A stretch of 64,000 bases of DNA, taken from positions 9,836,643-9,900,642 of the forward strand of contig CM037840.1 of assembly GCA_021234535.1 (NCBI GenBank), read 5' to 3'. Both the position numbers and the translations under genes were made by a program. Of this stretch, positions 23,530-34,504 are shown one piece after another (position 1 is the stretch's first letter; every line of letters begins with the position of its first letter). The notes beneath the pieces are model-generated. The model saw only the letters and a program-made list of their open reading frames with translations. It was not told the origin of the DNA and ran no database searches. This DNA comes from Stichopus chloronotus (taxonomy: Eukaryota; Echinodermata; Holothuroidea; Aspidochirotida; Stichopodidae).

Positions 23530-24645
23530 TACCTTGTAAACACGATATCTCAAGAAGGGAAGCTTGGACATATCTCAAAGTTGGTATGTAGGTGTATCAT
23601 ATTGAGAAGAAGAACCCTATTGCTTTTGGTGGAGGTCAAAGGTTATTTGGGGTCAACAGGGGTCAAATTGTGAAAACCTGGGAAACACGATATCTCAAGA
23701 AGAGAAGCTTGTACATATCTCATATTCAGTATGTAGATGTACCACATTAAGTAGAAGAACCCTATTGTTTTTGGTGGAGGTCAAAGGTCATTTGGGTCAA
23801 CAGGGGTCAAATGGTGAAAACCTTGTAAATACGATATCTCAAGAAAGGAAGCTTGTAGAGATCTCATGTTTGGTGTGTAGTTGTACAATGTTGAGTAGAG
23901 GAACCCTATTGTTTTTGGTGGAGGTCAAAGGTCATTTGGGGTCAACACGGGTCAAAATGTGAAAACCTTGTAAACACGATATCTCAAGAAGGGAAGCTTG
24001 GACAGATCTCACAATTGGTATGTAGGTGTACCACATTGAATAGAGGGACCCTATTACATTACCCTGTACATATCTCATATTCAGTATGTAGATGTACCAC
24101 ATTAAGTAGAAGAACCCTATTGTTTTTGGTGGAGGTCAAAGGTCATTTGGGGTCAACAGGGATCAAATTGTGAAAACCTTGAAAACACGATACTTCAAGA
24201 AAGGAAGCTTGTAGAGATCTCATGTTTGGTGTGTAGTTGTACCATGTTGAGTAGAGGAACCCTATTGTTTTTGGTGGAGGTCAAAGGTCATTTGGGGTCA
24301 ACAGGGGTCAAATTGTGAAAACTTGTAAACACGATATCCCAAGAAAGGAAGCTTGAACAGATGTCACGTGAAGTGTATACAAAGTTCCATTGTCTTTGGT
24401 GAAGATCAAAGTTCATTTGCAGTCAACAGGGTCACAGTATGGAATTCTTGCAAACATGCTATCTCAGTAAGGGAAGCTAGGACAGATGTCATATTAGTTG
24501 TACTTCATTGAGCACAAGACCCAGTTGGTCTTAAATGGAGGTAAAAGGTCATTCAATGTCAACAAGGGTCAAAGTGTGAACAAGTAGATATGATCTCAAG
24601 AAAGGAAGCTTGTGCAGATCTCATATTTCATATAAAGCATACGTA
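23530..24645. repeat. Satellite with 144-145 bp unit, about 7.5 copies
   Basis: Units begin near 23542, 23687, 23831, 23976, 24187 and 24331, with two diverged ones near 24470 and 24585. The consensus runs 'cttgtaaacacgatatctcaagaa', 'ggaagcttg', 'atctcatattggtatgtagg', 'gtaccacattgagtagaagaacccta', 'ttgtttttggtggaggtcaaaggtcatttggggtcaacaggggtcaaa'. The 211-bp step between units 4 and 5 holds a 66-bp partial duplication. The small open frames in it are by-products. Confidence 0.92.
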
Positions 24646-25354
24646 GCTTAATGTGACACATGTATACTAATGCTATTATATCAGATTCAGAAAAAAATTC
24701 TCTTCAATAGATCATCGAAACCACAATGCATTTCTGCATTCTGGTTTTATTACTTAATGATTTTAGGTTTTTTTTTTATTTTGCTTTGCACTGCAGGTGA
24801 AATATTCACTTGTAGACCTTCTTTGAGTATGCCTAATTCAGATTCTAAGTTCTTCGTGCCTGATTACTTTGGAGTAAACTGGTTGTTGGTGAACTAAAAA
24901 TTCCTGTTGACGCTTAAAACCGAAGACTCCTTCCAGGACCTATGTCGTTTTTGGGGTTACTTCGCTTTTTAGTATAAAGTAGGTATTAAAAAAAGTGCCT
25001 GCCATTGTTAGTTGTACATAGTTCCATGGTTGTACAGTTCCACTAGTATACACTTAACTATACGGCCTCACTGCACTGCTTAATCCGGAAGTGACACACG
25101 AAATCTGGGGAAATGTGTTTTTAAAATACGACTTATGTAAGTAAATCTCTCATAATTTCTCATCCTAGGGAAAAAAATTAGAAATGGGAAATTACATATT
25201 TCCCCACATTTCTTAAAGGGAGGGCCAACTGCCGCCCTTTCCCCTCCCCAATTGGCTATTGCACTGCTGTAACTTGAAGGCCGACCGCAGTGCATGTGCG
25301 CTCGCTGTATACAATAGGCTGTGAAGGGAACTAGAACTTATATAAAATGTGATA

Positions 25355-25398
25355 TATGAGGCTATATATATATACATATATATATATGTAGCCTCATA
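25355..25398. other. AT-rich perfect hairpin 'tatgaggcta...tagcctcata'
   Basis: TATGAGGCTA at 25355-25364 and its complement TAGCCTCATA at 25389-25398 enclose an alternating TA tract that also pairs. This could extrude as a cruciform. Confidence 0.75.
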
Positions 25399-25586
25399 GG
25401 CTATGCAGGGGTTGACCTTGTATAGTCTACATTTCAAAAGAGGCCTTTTGATGAACAAAAACTTTTTTAATTAAAACAAAAGGAAACGTTCTATTTTCTC
25501 TTTTACGGTTTTTATTTTTAAATGAAAACTTGCTGGGGGAGGGGGGGGGGGAGCATTTTTTCAACAGGCTTGGTTTTGGTGTTTAA

Positions 25587-25949
25587 AGCTGGAGTACGAG
25601 TTGAACATTTGTCGATGAAATTCAAACCACGTGGAATATGTCATAACCACTACAAAATAAGATTGATTAAGACCTATTTTGGATAAATGAATATTCATAT
25701 CTATTTGCAATTAGTGTGTTGGATTTCAGGTAACAGTAATTCCCTGCTATGCTTTCTTGTGGAGTCTGAATTTCATATGGCCAAAAATCTCGAGACAATT
25801 TTCATATTCAAATATCTGGGAGATGAGTGCATATACTTTTCTTTCATGTTTTGTGACAGGTGATCTTTTCCCCTACTTTCTATTCCCCGAAAGACTGAAG
25901 AACAAAGGTAGATAACTAGGCGATTGCTAGTCCAACTCATATTTCAGCT
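25587..25949. mobile_element. TTAA-flanked MITE, 363 bp
   Basis: The left end AGCTGGAGTACGAGTTG and inverted right end AGCTGAAATATGAGTTG match at 14 of 17 positions. TTAA flanks both sides (25583-25586 and 25950-25953). No coding capacity. Confidence 0.72.
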
Positions 25950-25953
25950 TTAA

Positions 25954-27103
25954 TGAATGTTTATGTTGTGTGTGTTTTTCTATGGATTTAATTTTTCTTT
26001 ATTGCATGCCGGCATTATCCTTTCGTAATCATCAAACTTGCTTTTGCATAACATAACAGTGTATGATCACACGTGGAAGACTGCAAAGATATGCAGCAAA
26101 TATTTGAATAAAAAATACCAAAGAAACGCTATTCACCCCCACCCCCCCAAAAAAAAGACGATCAGAAAATCTCAAGAGGGGCCATGAAGTCATGGGTCAT
26201 TATTAACCAATGAAAAAGTGGGGTTTAAAGGTATATTCAGCATTCCACCTCCCTCTTCTACAGTTTTTGCCAACTGGTCCAAGAATAAATGAACAGGATG
26301 TATAATTCATTATGATTCTTGTCATCACCTCAACCCCTCTGATATTATCCTTTTTCACACTTTGATGTTATCTATTTAGGTCTAATTAAGAAGTTGCGAC
26401 ATCATGAAGGCTGGGGTACATGTGACTTGGAACACTCCCGAAGTGCCGTTTCGGGCCATCTGGAGGGTTTGAAAAGCCAAAATTTTCTTGTACGCTCTGC
26501 GCCTTTCCTGATGCCGCCTATCTGTAGACCGACTGAGATCCTGGCTTAAAACTTGGTAGGGCAAACCCCTCCCCTGGATGGCCATCAACAATAGGGCCAA
26601 GTCGATTTTGTCCCCTCACTAAAAAAAGAAAAATCCTGGCTTCTACGCCCCTGCACTTAATGGTTTAACAATGTATTGTCTTTGTATGCCATGATGCAGT
26701 ATTCTAAATGCTGTTTACGCTTGAAGTTTTTATCCAAATTTTACATAAAAGACCATATACACTCTACCGGATCTGCACGACCCTCTTACAGTTGGGAGTG
26801 TGGGAAGAGATTCTTAAAGGGTTCTCTGGAAAAATCATATTTACAAATTCAATTTGTTCAGTTTCTGTCGAAAGGGACACTGTATCTAGAACGTTGGGGC
26901 AAATACCCCACAACCGACCCCTGCCCCCGTCAGCTAGTTCCTGATACAGTTTTAATGAGTGAGTGGAAACAACATGAGGCTATCTGCCTGGGGGTAGTAC
27001 TACCAATCTTTTCATTATTTCAAACCTTTTTTTTTTTTTTTTTTGTCATGTAGACAGAGACACAAGAAAGAAACGAAATTGAACATACTCTGCAGTAATA
27101 TAT
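25954..27103. other. Non-coding stretch with one isolated transposon end
   Basis: The sequence ending CTACGCCCCTG at 26653 reads CAGGGGCGTAG on the minus strand, like a hAT-type terminus, and the 250 bp before it have repeat character. No partner end or target duplication was found. A T run lies at 27025-27044. Confidence 0.4.
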
Positions 27104-27721
27104 TGTGATGCTGGGTACTTTTTTTCGTTTATTCTCTACGCAAAAGTTCTCCGTTTACTGCACTACGGGGGCTGTGCGTTCTTTTGTTTCGCGCAAGTGC
27201 TCAATTTAGAGTCTTAGTATTGCCAAGAATCTGTGCCAAGTGAGCCTTGCTGCACTCTAGAAATTTAATATCTATGGTGGGAACCAGGCGATCGGTTCGT
27301 TCTCGTCGGTTGCTTCAAACGCCCCGAAATAGAAGTCCGGATGTGCGCTTGCCTTTGGAACAAAGGAAAGAAGCCGATGTTTACTGGCAACGGTTGTTAG
27401 GGGACGTAAACAACGATGGATTTCCCAGACTACGCGCCTCCTGCTGAAGCCAGGAATAGAAGTCCAGAAGCGCGCTTGCCTTTGGAACAAAGGAAAGAAG
27501 CCGATGTTTACTGGCAACGGTTGTTATGGGACGTCAACAGCGATGGTTTTCCCAGACTTCTAGGCTCTGTCGGAGGCCCGGGGAGAATTCCCGGGTGCTT
27601 ATCTGCCCTGGGAGGAAACCTACGAGTCAATGTTTGCTGGCAACTGTTGCTAGGAGAGGTAAACATTGCCAGTTTCCCAGGATCGTCGAGGTCTACCGCC
27701 AGGGTATCGCCAGGGTATCGC

Positions 27722-27795
27722 CACGTGACCAAAGACAGCGGGAAACGGAAGGTATAAAAGGCCTGGGCGCGCTCATGAACGGGGCAGTCAGACAG
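27722..27795 (+). promoter_or_regulatory. LTR core promoter: E-box, TATA box, likely start site
   Basis: CACGTG at 27722-27727 is followed by TATAAAAG at 27753-27760. About 30 bp further on lies an initiator-like AGTCAGA (27786-27792), the expected position of the RNA start. The same arrangement is kept in the 3' LTR (CACGTG 36134-36139, TATAAAAG 36165-36172). Confidence 0.75.
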
Positions 27796-27883
27796 AGTCA
27801 GAGCCAGAGTCGTACCAGAGACCCAGACCTTGAAGTCAGAAGAGAATTACTGGAACTGCTGGTTCAACGTTAGCGTTTGCGTA

Positions 27884-27892
27884 AAGGTAATC
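27884..27892 (+). promoter_or_regulatory. Candidate splice donor in the 5' leader
   Basis: AAAG|GTAATC with GT at 27887-27888 fits the donor consensus. It lies about 100 nt after the predicted RNA start and well before gag, the position of the major donor of retroviruses. It could pair with the acceptor at 34526-34527. The pairing is inference. Confidence 0.45.
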
Positions 27893-27904
27893 GATAGGAC
27901 TTGC

Positions 27905-28230
27905 TGTTGGCCATTTGTTTATTGTAAGCGGGCACAGTACATCGAAAGGATTTGCGGTCGGCCATTTGTTTATTGTAAGCGGGCACAGTGCATCGATAGG
28001 ACTTTCGGTCAGCCCTTTGTTTATTGTAAGCGGGCACAGTGCATCTATAGGACTTTCGGTCGGCCATTTGTTTATCGTTAGCGACCACAGTACATCTATA
28101 GGATTTGCATTCGGCCATTTGTTTATCGTTAGCGACTACACTCTTATCCATAGGACTTGCGGTTGGCCATTTGTTTTTCACAAGCGGGCACACTTTATTC
28201 GATTAGTTTGCAGGGTGGCCGTTTGTATAC
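27905..28230 (+). repeat. 51-bp tandem array in the 5' LTR, about 7 units
   Basis: Units start at 'gccatttgtttatygt', near 27910, 27961, 28011, 28063, 28114, 28165 and 28216. Each continues with 'aagcgggcacagt-catc-ataggactt-cggtcg'. The 3' LTR has about eight units. Open frames through the array are incidental. Confidence 0.92.
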
Positions 28231-28329
28231 TGTGAGAGGGTGCGGTTCATCGATAGAAGGGGCCGTTGGTATATCGTAAGCGGACAAATTTGTTAAGTGT
28301 AGACGGCACCGTCTATCCGTAGGACAGGA

Positions 28330-28650
28330 CATAGACGCCAGCGCTTGTGGACGAGGGAATTACTGTCCCAGACGTTGGACAACCGGTACCAAGCCAGACG
28401 CCAGCGCTTGTGGACGAGGGGATTGCTGTCCCAGACATTGAACAACCGGTGCACAACTAGACGCCAGCGCTTGTGGACGAGGGGGATTGCTGTCCCAGAC
28501 GTTGGACAACCGGTACACGGCTAGGACGCCAGCGCTTGTGGACGAGGGGGATTGCTGTTCCAGACATTGAACAACCGGTACACAGCTAGACGCCAGCGCT
28601 TGTGGACGAGGGGATTGCTGTCCCAGACATTGGGGTCAGCGCTTGTGGAC
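28330..28650 (+). repeat. 63-65-bp tandem array in the 5' LTR, about 5.5 units
   Basis: The unit contains 'gacgccagcgcttgtggacgagg', 'attgctgtcccagac', 'ttggacaaccggtacac' and 'ggctag'. Cores lie at 28337, 28400, 28463, 28528 and 28592, with a partial copy near 28637. The 3' LTR has about seven cores, so the array changed size after or during insertion. Confidence 0.92.
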
Positions 28651-28915
28651 AAGAGGGGTTGCTGCCGTGGATGCAGCACTATATTGTTTCATTTGCTGAC
28701 TAATTATATGATATCGATTCTAATTTGACTGTACATTAATTGATTACAATAACTGCAAAAGAGCACACCAATTATACTACAGTGAAACGTATCTACCTTC
28801 GTTGCTTCCTGTTTAGCCTGTGTTGTTTCTGGGCGCACCCTAGCCACCCCATTATTTCTCCCCCTGCCCGGTCTATCCCCCATAGGAACCCACGTCGGAA
28901 GTGGCGCTACAAATC

Positions 28916-28933
28916 TGGTGGCAGCGGTGGGAT
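28916..28933 (+). promoter_or_regulatory. Primer binding site for tRNA-Leu
   Basis: TGGTGGCAGCGGTGGGAT, 4 nt after the 5' LTR, is the reverse complement of the 3' end of an animal tRNA-Leu of the AAG/UAG type, including CCA. It primes minus-strand DNA synthesis. Confidence 0.88.
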
Positions 28934-28973
28934 AGACATTCGTTGGCATTGAGCGGAAATAAGAAGATAGTTG

Positions 28974-30395
28974 ATGATGGAGGGTGCAGACCAAGGTAGA
29001 CAAACAGGAGATGTTCCCGGTGCTGTTGAGGATCCAAGGGAGGACTGGTTACTGCTGGATGAGTGGAAGGATGACTTAATGGATTTTACACCGAAACGGG
29101 TTCAACCAGGCAGTGCTGAAGGGGAGCCAGACTGGCCTGATGATGTCCCTGCTGGTGACCATTGGTCCAATGGAAAAGACAGGGAGGGTGGTGAAATCCC
29201 CACCAACGTTGTTGGACATGACGATGTTTCACGGCGATCTGCAGGCAACCCATTTAGTGATGACCTGTATGCAGCTGGTACTGGTAGAGACATTACACCC
29301 ATGAGACACAACAGGAGAACCAGTGGCCATATGAGTGACAGGACACATAAGATGACGAACCAAATGGATCATATGGCAGGACAAAGAAGTGACTACAAGG
29401 CTTCACCAAGCGGTGTTTTTAATTTCACAGGAACAAATGGCATCAAACCAGTTGCTTATGACGGAAGAAGTTCGTGGGGTGATTACCTGGAGCAGTTCGA
29501 GGTGATTGCGGAGCTGCATGCCTATTCTCCAGAAGTGATGGCTCTGTGCTTGGCAGCGTGTTTGACAGGAGAGGCCCGGTCCGTGCTGGCTGACCTGGGG
29601 GCAAGGGAGAGGAAGCACTATCCGACGCTGGTAGGAGCGTTGTCCCGTCGATTCAGTCCAGCTCACCAGGCTGAGATTTTCCGTATCCAGTTAAAGAATA
29701 GGGTTCGGAAGAGAGACGAATCCATTCCTGAACTGGCGCATGAGGTTCGGAAGCTGGCGAGACAGGCGTATCCCAATGCGCCTCCCCAACTACTAGGGCT
29801 CTTGGCAAAGGACCACTTTTTAGATGCACTGGACGATGCGGACGTGAGACTTGGAGTGTACCAGATGCGTCCGGAGACGCTGGACGATGCCCTGCAGGTA
29901 GCGCTTGAGGTGGAAGCTTTCCACACCGTAGAGAAACAGCGTGGTTTACATGGCAGGCGTGTGAGGAGAATAGAAGGGCAAACAGCAACCGAGAGTGAAA
30001 CTACACCAACGGAGTCACTGGCGACGGAAGTGGCTAAGCTTGTCACTGATGGGATGAAGCAAAACCAGAATGTATTGGCGCAAGTACAGGACAGTTTGAA
30101 AACAGTAAGAGAGGAGATGGAAACACTGAAGAAGGGGGTGACGCCTGACAAAAACGAACACAAGAATGTGTTAGCGGATGTACAGGAGAGCTTAAAAACG
30201 TTTCGAGAGGAGATGCAAATGTTGAAGAAGAGTATGAAGCCGGACAAGGGAGGAAATCGGAGCCCCGCCTATACAGAGGATGGTAAGCCCATCTGCTTCG
30301 GGTGCCGGCAGCCTGGACACATGAGAAGGGACTGTACCAACGTGAACACAAAACAAACGGACCAGAAGAAGGAGAAAAATGCTTCGGAAAACTAA
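28974..30395 (+). CDS. gag: Retrotransposon Gag polyprotein, intact
   Basis: 473 residues from the first of two adjacent ATGs (28974), uninterrupted to TAA at 30393-30395. The N-terminal ~140 residues are acidic and polar. Residues ~160-330 are a retrotransposon-Gag capsid-like helical domain (around SWGDYLEQFEVIAEL, ALSRRFSPAHQ and LDALDDADVRL). Residues ~365-430 hold a duplicated 32-residue coiled-coil-like unit (NVLAQVQDSLKT, then NVLADVQESLKT). Near the C-terminus is one CCHC zinc knuckle, CFGCRQPGHMRRDC (DNA 30294-30335), which binds the element RNA. Gag forms the cytoplasmic particle. The pol frame overlaps its 3' end in the -1 frame; GGAAAAC just before the stop is a possible but imperfect slip site. 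This is the only clearly intact large structural ORF of the element. Confidence 0.93.
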   Translation: MMEGADQGRQTGDVPGAVEDPREDWLLLDEWKDDLMDFTPKRVQPGSAEGEPDWPDDVPAGDHWSNGKDREGGEIPTNVVGHDDVSRRSAGNPFSDDLYAAGTGRDITPMRHNRRTSGHMSDRTHKMTNQMDHMAGQRSDYKASPSGVFNFTGTNGIKPVAYDGRSSWGDYLEQFEVIAELHAYSPEVMALCLAACLTGEARSVLADLGARERKHYPTLVGALSRRFSPAHQAEIFRIQLKNRVRKRDESIPELAHEVRKLARQAYPNAPPQLLGLLAKDHFLDALDDADVRLGVYQMRPETLDDALQVALEVEAFHTVEKQRGLHGRRVRRIEGQTATESETTPTESLATEVAKLVTDGMKQNQNVLAQVQDSLKTVREEMETLKKGVTPDKNEHKNVLADVQESLKTFREEMQMLKKSMKPDKGGNRSPAYTEDGKPICFGCRQPGHMRRDCTNVNTKQTDQKKEKNASEN

Positions 30396-33300
30396 CCAGT
30401 GCCGGGATTGGGAGTCACAACCCGGCAAGCGAGCTTAGACCCATATGCTTAGCAGTGTTGAACGGAATTCTTGAGATGGAGAAGGATGGGATCTACCTGA
30501 GCTGCAGAATTGGAGAAGAGACAGTTTCCTGTCTAGTGGATACTGGGGCCAACATATCTATTGTCCGACCGGACATCTTCTTTAAGTTGCCAAAGAAGAG
30601 TCGACCACCGCTGAAGCGGGACGGTTTGTACATGATTCTCGCTGACGACAAGGAGGTGCCTGTGCTGGGCGTGGCAAATGTTGAGCTAGACATTGGGGCC
30701 AGGAAGAGAATACATCGGTTCTGGGTTGCAGAGATTGGTCCGGAATGCATTCTTGGTCTAGATTTCCTGAAACAACGCAACTGCATTATCTATGCTCGTA
30801 CTGGTCAAGTAGTGATGGATGGTGATAGACCTGAGGGCCTGGAGGACAAAATGGTTACGGAGGAAAGAATCGTCCAGCCGTGTAAGAGCTGCAGCAACGA
30901 CAGTTCTACCGCCGCAGTCAGAAGCCATGGTGGTAGGAACCGTCCACGGAATCCGACAAAACCACAAGAAAGCCTGTGAGATGGTGCAACCAACGGAGCA
31001 ACTGCTTAAGAAGAAGGGGTTACTGGCGGCACGTTGTCTAGTAGGTGTGCAGGACAATTGCGTCCCAGTGAGGATTGTCAATGTTGGTGATGTGCCAGTC
31101 ACGGTGTAAAAGGATGCGACACTTGGTGTGTGTGAAGGAGTGGAAGAGGTCGAATCTTCCGGATTTGGTGTTAGGTTAGACACCAAGGACTCCAGTGTGG
31201 GACTGGGGTTGATCCCAGAACACCTAGATGTGTTGTATGGAAGGTGCACAGAAGGACTGGAAGGTGCTCAGTGTGAGGTGGTCAGGGAGTTATTGTGCAA
31301 GTGGCAAGGAGCGTTCGCCACTGGTGCAGCTGACCTTGGGCGGATAACAGTTGACAGACATAGGATAGATACTGGAACACAGGCTCCAATCAAGAAGGCG
31401 GCTAGGCGACTACCGCTCCACAAGCAGGAAGAAGCTAGCAAGGAGTTACAGGGTATGCTTTCAAACGGAGTAACAGAGCCTTCGTGCAGCCCGTGGTCTT
31501 CTCCCATTGTTTTGGTGAAGAAGAAAGATGGGACCTTGCATTTCTGTATAGATTATCGGAAGCTGAACGCGGTAACGGTGAAGGACTCGTACCCACTTCC
31601 TCGCATAGATGACACGTTGGATAGGTTAAATGGAGCGACATGGTTTTCAACTCTGGATTTGGCCAGCGGATATTGGCAGATAGAGATGGATGAACAGGAT
31701 GGACAGAAGACTGCATTCACAGCGCATGAAAGGTTATTTCAGTTTCGTGTAATGCCTTTTGGCTTGTGTAATGCGCCAGCGACATTTGAGAGGCTGATGG
31801 AACGGATTCTTGGAGGATTACGTTGGGAGAGTTGTCTGGTCTACTTGGATGACGTGATAGTGCACGGAAAGACATTCGAAGAACACGCTGAAAGATTGGA
31901 CGAAGTGATAGAGAGGCTGGCAAAGGCGGGCTTAAAGCTTTCTCCCAAGAAGTGCCATTTGTTCACGCGTCAGGTTGCTTTTCTCGGACACATCGTAAGC
32001 GCGGACGGTGTACAGACTGATCCAGAAAAGGTTAGAGCAGTGGTGGAGTGGCCAACCCCCAGAAGCGTCTGGGAGGTAAGGAGCTTCATTGGGCTTTGCA
32101 GTTACTATCGGAGGTTCATCAAGGGATTTAGTACCATTGCCAAACCATTACATAGACTAACCGAGGCGGGAAGAGAGTTTCTATGGACGAAAGAGTGTGA
32201 AGAGTCGTTTCAGGAACTGAAGAAGAGACTGACGACCGCTCCTATTCTGGGCTACCCTAATAGAGAAGACCCCTTTGTCTTGGACACAGACGCCAGTAAC
32301 ATGGGCATAGGCGCCGTTCTCTCCCAGATCCAAAGCGGACAGGAGAAAGTAATTGGGTATTACAGTAGGACACTAACCAAAACGGAGCGTAGGTACTGTG
32401 TGACTTGAAAGGAGCTACTTGCCATAGTGATGGGTGTAAAGTGGCATCACCACTTCCTTTACGGAAGGAGATTCTTAATCCGGACGGACCATGGAGCTTT
32501 GAGGTGGTTGATGAATTTTCGACACCCTGAGGGACAAACAGCACGTTGGTTGGAGACCCTGGAGACGTACGACTTTGATGTGGAACACCGACCTGGAAGA
32601 ATCCATAACAATGCAGACGGCTTATCACGTCGCCCATGCGGCGATTGTCGATATTGCGACTCGGCAGAGCAGAAAGATGAGGAACGGGAAGTCACTGCGG
32701 AAAAACGAGGGTCAGAAGAGGAAGACGGATCGATGATGTGTCGTGTGGCAGCGACTAGAAGCCAGATGAGGGATTTGAAGAAGACGTTTGGGCTTGCGAC
32801 TGAGAGGACGCTGGCTCAGTTAAGGGATCACCAAAGCGCAGATGAGGATATGAGGGTCATTATCGAAGCTAAAGAAAACGACAGACGTCCGCCGTGGGAG
32901 GCTGTATCAGGGGGAAGTAGGAGTCTCCAAAATTACTGGATGCAGTGGGACTGCCTGTTCCTGAAAGGAGTTCTACATAGGCGGTTCGAGACCCCCGATG
33001 GCGCAAGAATGATATGGCAATAGTAGTACCCAAATCCCTGCAGAAAGAAGTATGGGAAGTAGCCCACGGAAATCCTCTGTCGGGACATTTGATGTCGAAG
33101 AAGACATCCGCAAAGATTAAGAACAGTGCGTATTGGAGTGGAATGAGCAGGGATGTGGAGAAGTTCTGTAAACAATGTCCAGTCTGTGTAACAAAGAAAG
33201 GAGGACGATCAAGACCAAAGGCGAAGATGAAGAAATATCTCTCTGGACGGCCGTTGCAGAGGATTGCACTGGATATACTTGGTCCATAGCCAACAACACC

Positions 33301-34354
33301 CGAGGGGAATAAGTACATATTAGTGATCGGCGACTATTTCACCAAGTGGACCGAAGCATTCCCTCTGCCCAACCAGGAAGCAAATGCAGAGGCCAAGGTA
33401 CTTGTTGAGAAGTTTATATGCCGCTTCGGCATACCAGACGAGATACACTCGGACCAGGGTCGGCAGTTTGAGTCAGCCGTCTTCAAGGAGACATGTGAAT
33501 TGTTAAGGATACACAAGACTAGGACAACTGCGTACCATCCTCAGTCGGATGGGATGATAGAACGGTTCAACCGCACCCTGATAAGCATGCTCTCATCTGT
33601 TGTGAAATCCACCCACACGGATTGGGACATCTGGCTACCATATCTTTGCAGTGCCTATAACTCGGCTGTTCACGAGTCCACTGGATTTGCCCCATCGGAA
33701 TAAATATTCGAGAGGGTGCCGAAAACACCTATTGACGTGATGCTACAGCCGCACCTAGAAGGACACCGAGAAGGCAGTTACACCGACTTTGTCGAAGCTC
33801 TTAAAGGAAGGATCACTGAAATTCACGAAGAGGCGAGGCAACACCTGAAGATTAGCAGTGATCGGCAAGCAGTGGGGGCGGATAGGGTTGCGTCTACCAG
33901 ACCGTACCGAAAAGGAGACTTAGTGCTTGTATACTCTCCAGCTATCAAAAGCGGCCGGACGACGAAGTTTCACCGACCATGGAATGGACCCGGTGTTATT
34001 TTGAAAAAGATCAGTGATGTTCTGTTCAGAGTGACACTCGGTGCCAAGAAGAAGCCAAAACTAATCCATCACAATAGACTGAAGGCGTACGATGGAGAAA
34101 AACCGGAGTGGGTGAAACTTGCCTTGGAATCCACGAAGGAGCCAACGCTTGTAGAGTCCCTGGATCCTGGGGTGTCCGCAACAGAAGGGAAAGCTAACAG
34201 TAGTTCCTCGTCGCAGGAACCGGAAGCCAAAGCCCCTGATGAGTCTCATGCTGTTCCCCACCCAGAGGCTGATCAAGAATGTGAATCTGACGAACCAAGG
34301 ATAAAAGGAAAAAGAAGGCGGCGAGCACCAGAGAGATATGGCTGGAACCAGTAG
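30302..34354 (+). pseudogene. pol: Retrotransposon Pol polyprotein (PR-RT-RH-IN), broken by stops and frameshifts
   Basis: Reads in the -1 frame relative to gag. Aspartic protease: DTGANISIV near 30540 and ILGLDF near 30750. The frame then changes in about 30850-30890. Reverse transcriptase 31400-32070: DYRKLN, STLDLASGYWQI, MPFGLCNAPATF and the catalytic YLDDV near 31840. RNase H 32270-32640: DTDASNMGIGAVL, RTDHGALRWL, NNADGLSR. Integrase: HHCC-like zinc region near 33070-33185 (CKQCPVC), DDE core near 33270-33570 with D-x35-E (SDQG to MIERFN), then a GPY/F module (WNGPG near 33990). No chromodomain was seen. Breaks: frame change ~30850-30890, TAA at 31107-31109, TGA at 32406-32408 inside RNase H, frame change near 33010, TAG at 33287-33289 in the integrase core, TAA at 33701-33703. 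The product cannot be made as one protein. Confidence 0.95.
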
Positions 34355-34504
34355 CCCGAGTGACAATTGGTTGTTTTAAAAGACAAAAGAGAAATAAATG
34401 GGACAGAAACATGGCTTTAATTGTGTTTGAGCGTTAATTTTGTTTCAAGTCTCATAACCTTACGCTGCCGAAAAGATAGCGCTTCTACGTTACTCATCCT
34501 ATAT

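Larger units (their letters stand above)
27104..28911 (+). repeat. 5' LTR (1808 bp)
   Basis: Starts TGTGATGCTGGG and ends GGCGCTACA. In order it holds two copies of a roughly 125-bp unit around 'cctttggaacaaaggaaagaagccgatgtttactggcaacgg' (27350-27560) with a diverged third copy, an E-box and TATA box, a splice-donor-like site, a 51-bp tandem array, a 63-65-bp tandem array, and a unique 3' end. Very long for a Gypsy LTR. Confidence 0.95.

Noticed and set aside
26390..26653. Possible hAT-like element ending CTACGCCCCTG
   Set aside because: Only one end was found. The octamer after it (CACTTAAT) was not found before any CAG terminus nearby, so it is left as a remnant.
27830..28235. Frames on both strands through the LTR arrays encoding repeated FIVSGHSAS- or NDKQMA-like units
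   Set aside because: The 51-bp unit is divisible by 3, so any frame without a stop stays open. There is no evidence of coding, and the copy number differs between LTRs.
27905..28650. Regularly spaced repeats that could be mistaken for a CRISPR array
   Set aside because: Units are contiguous with no unique spacers, the host is an animal genome, and the arrays lie inside LTRs.
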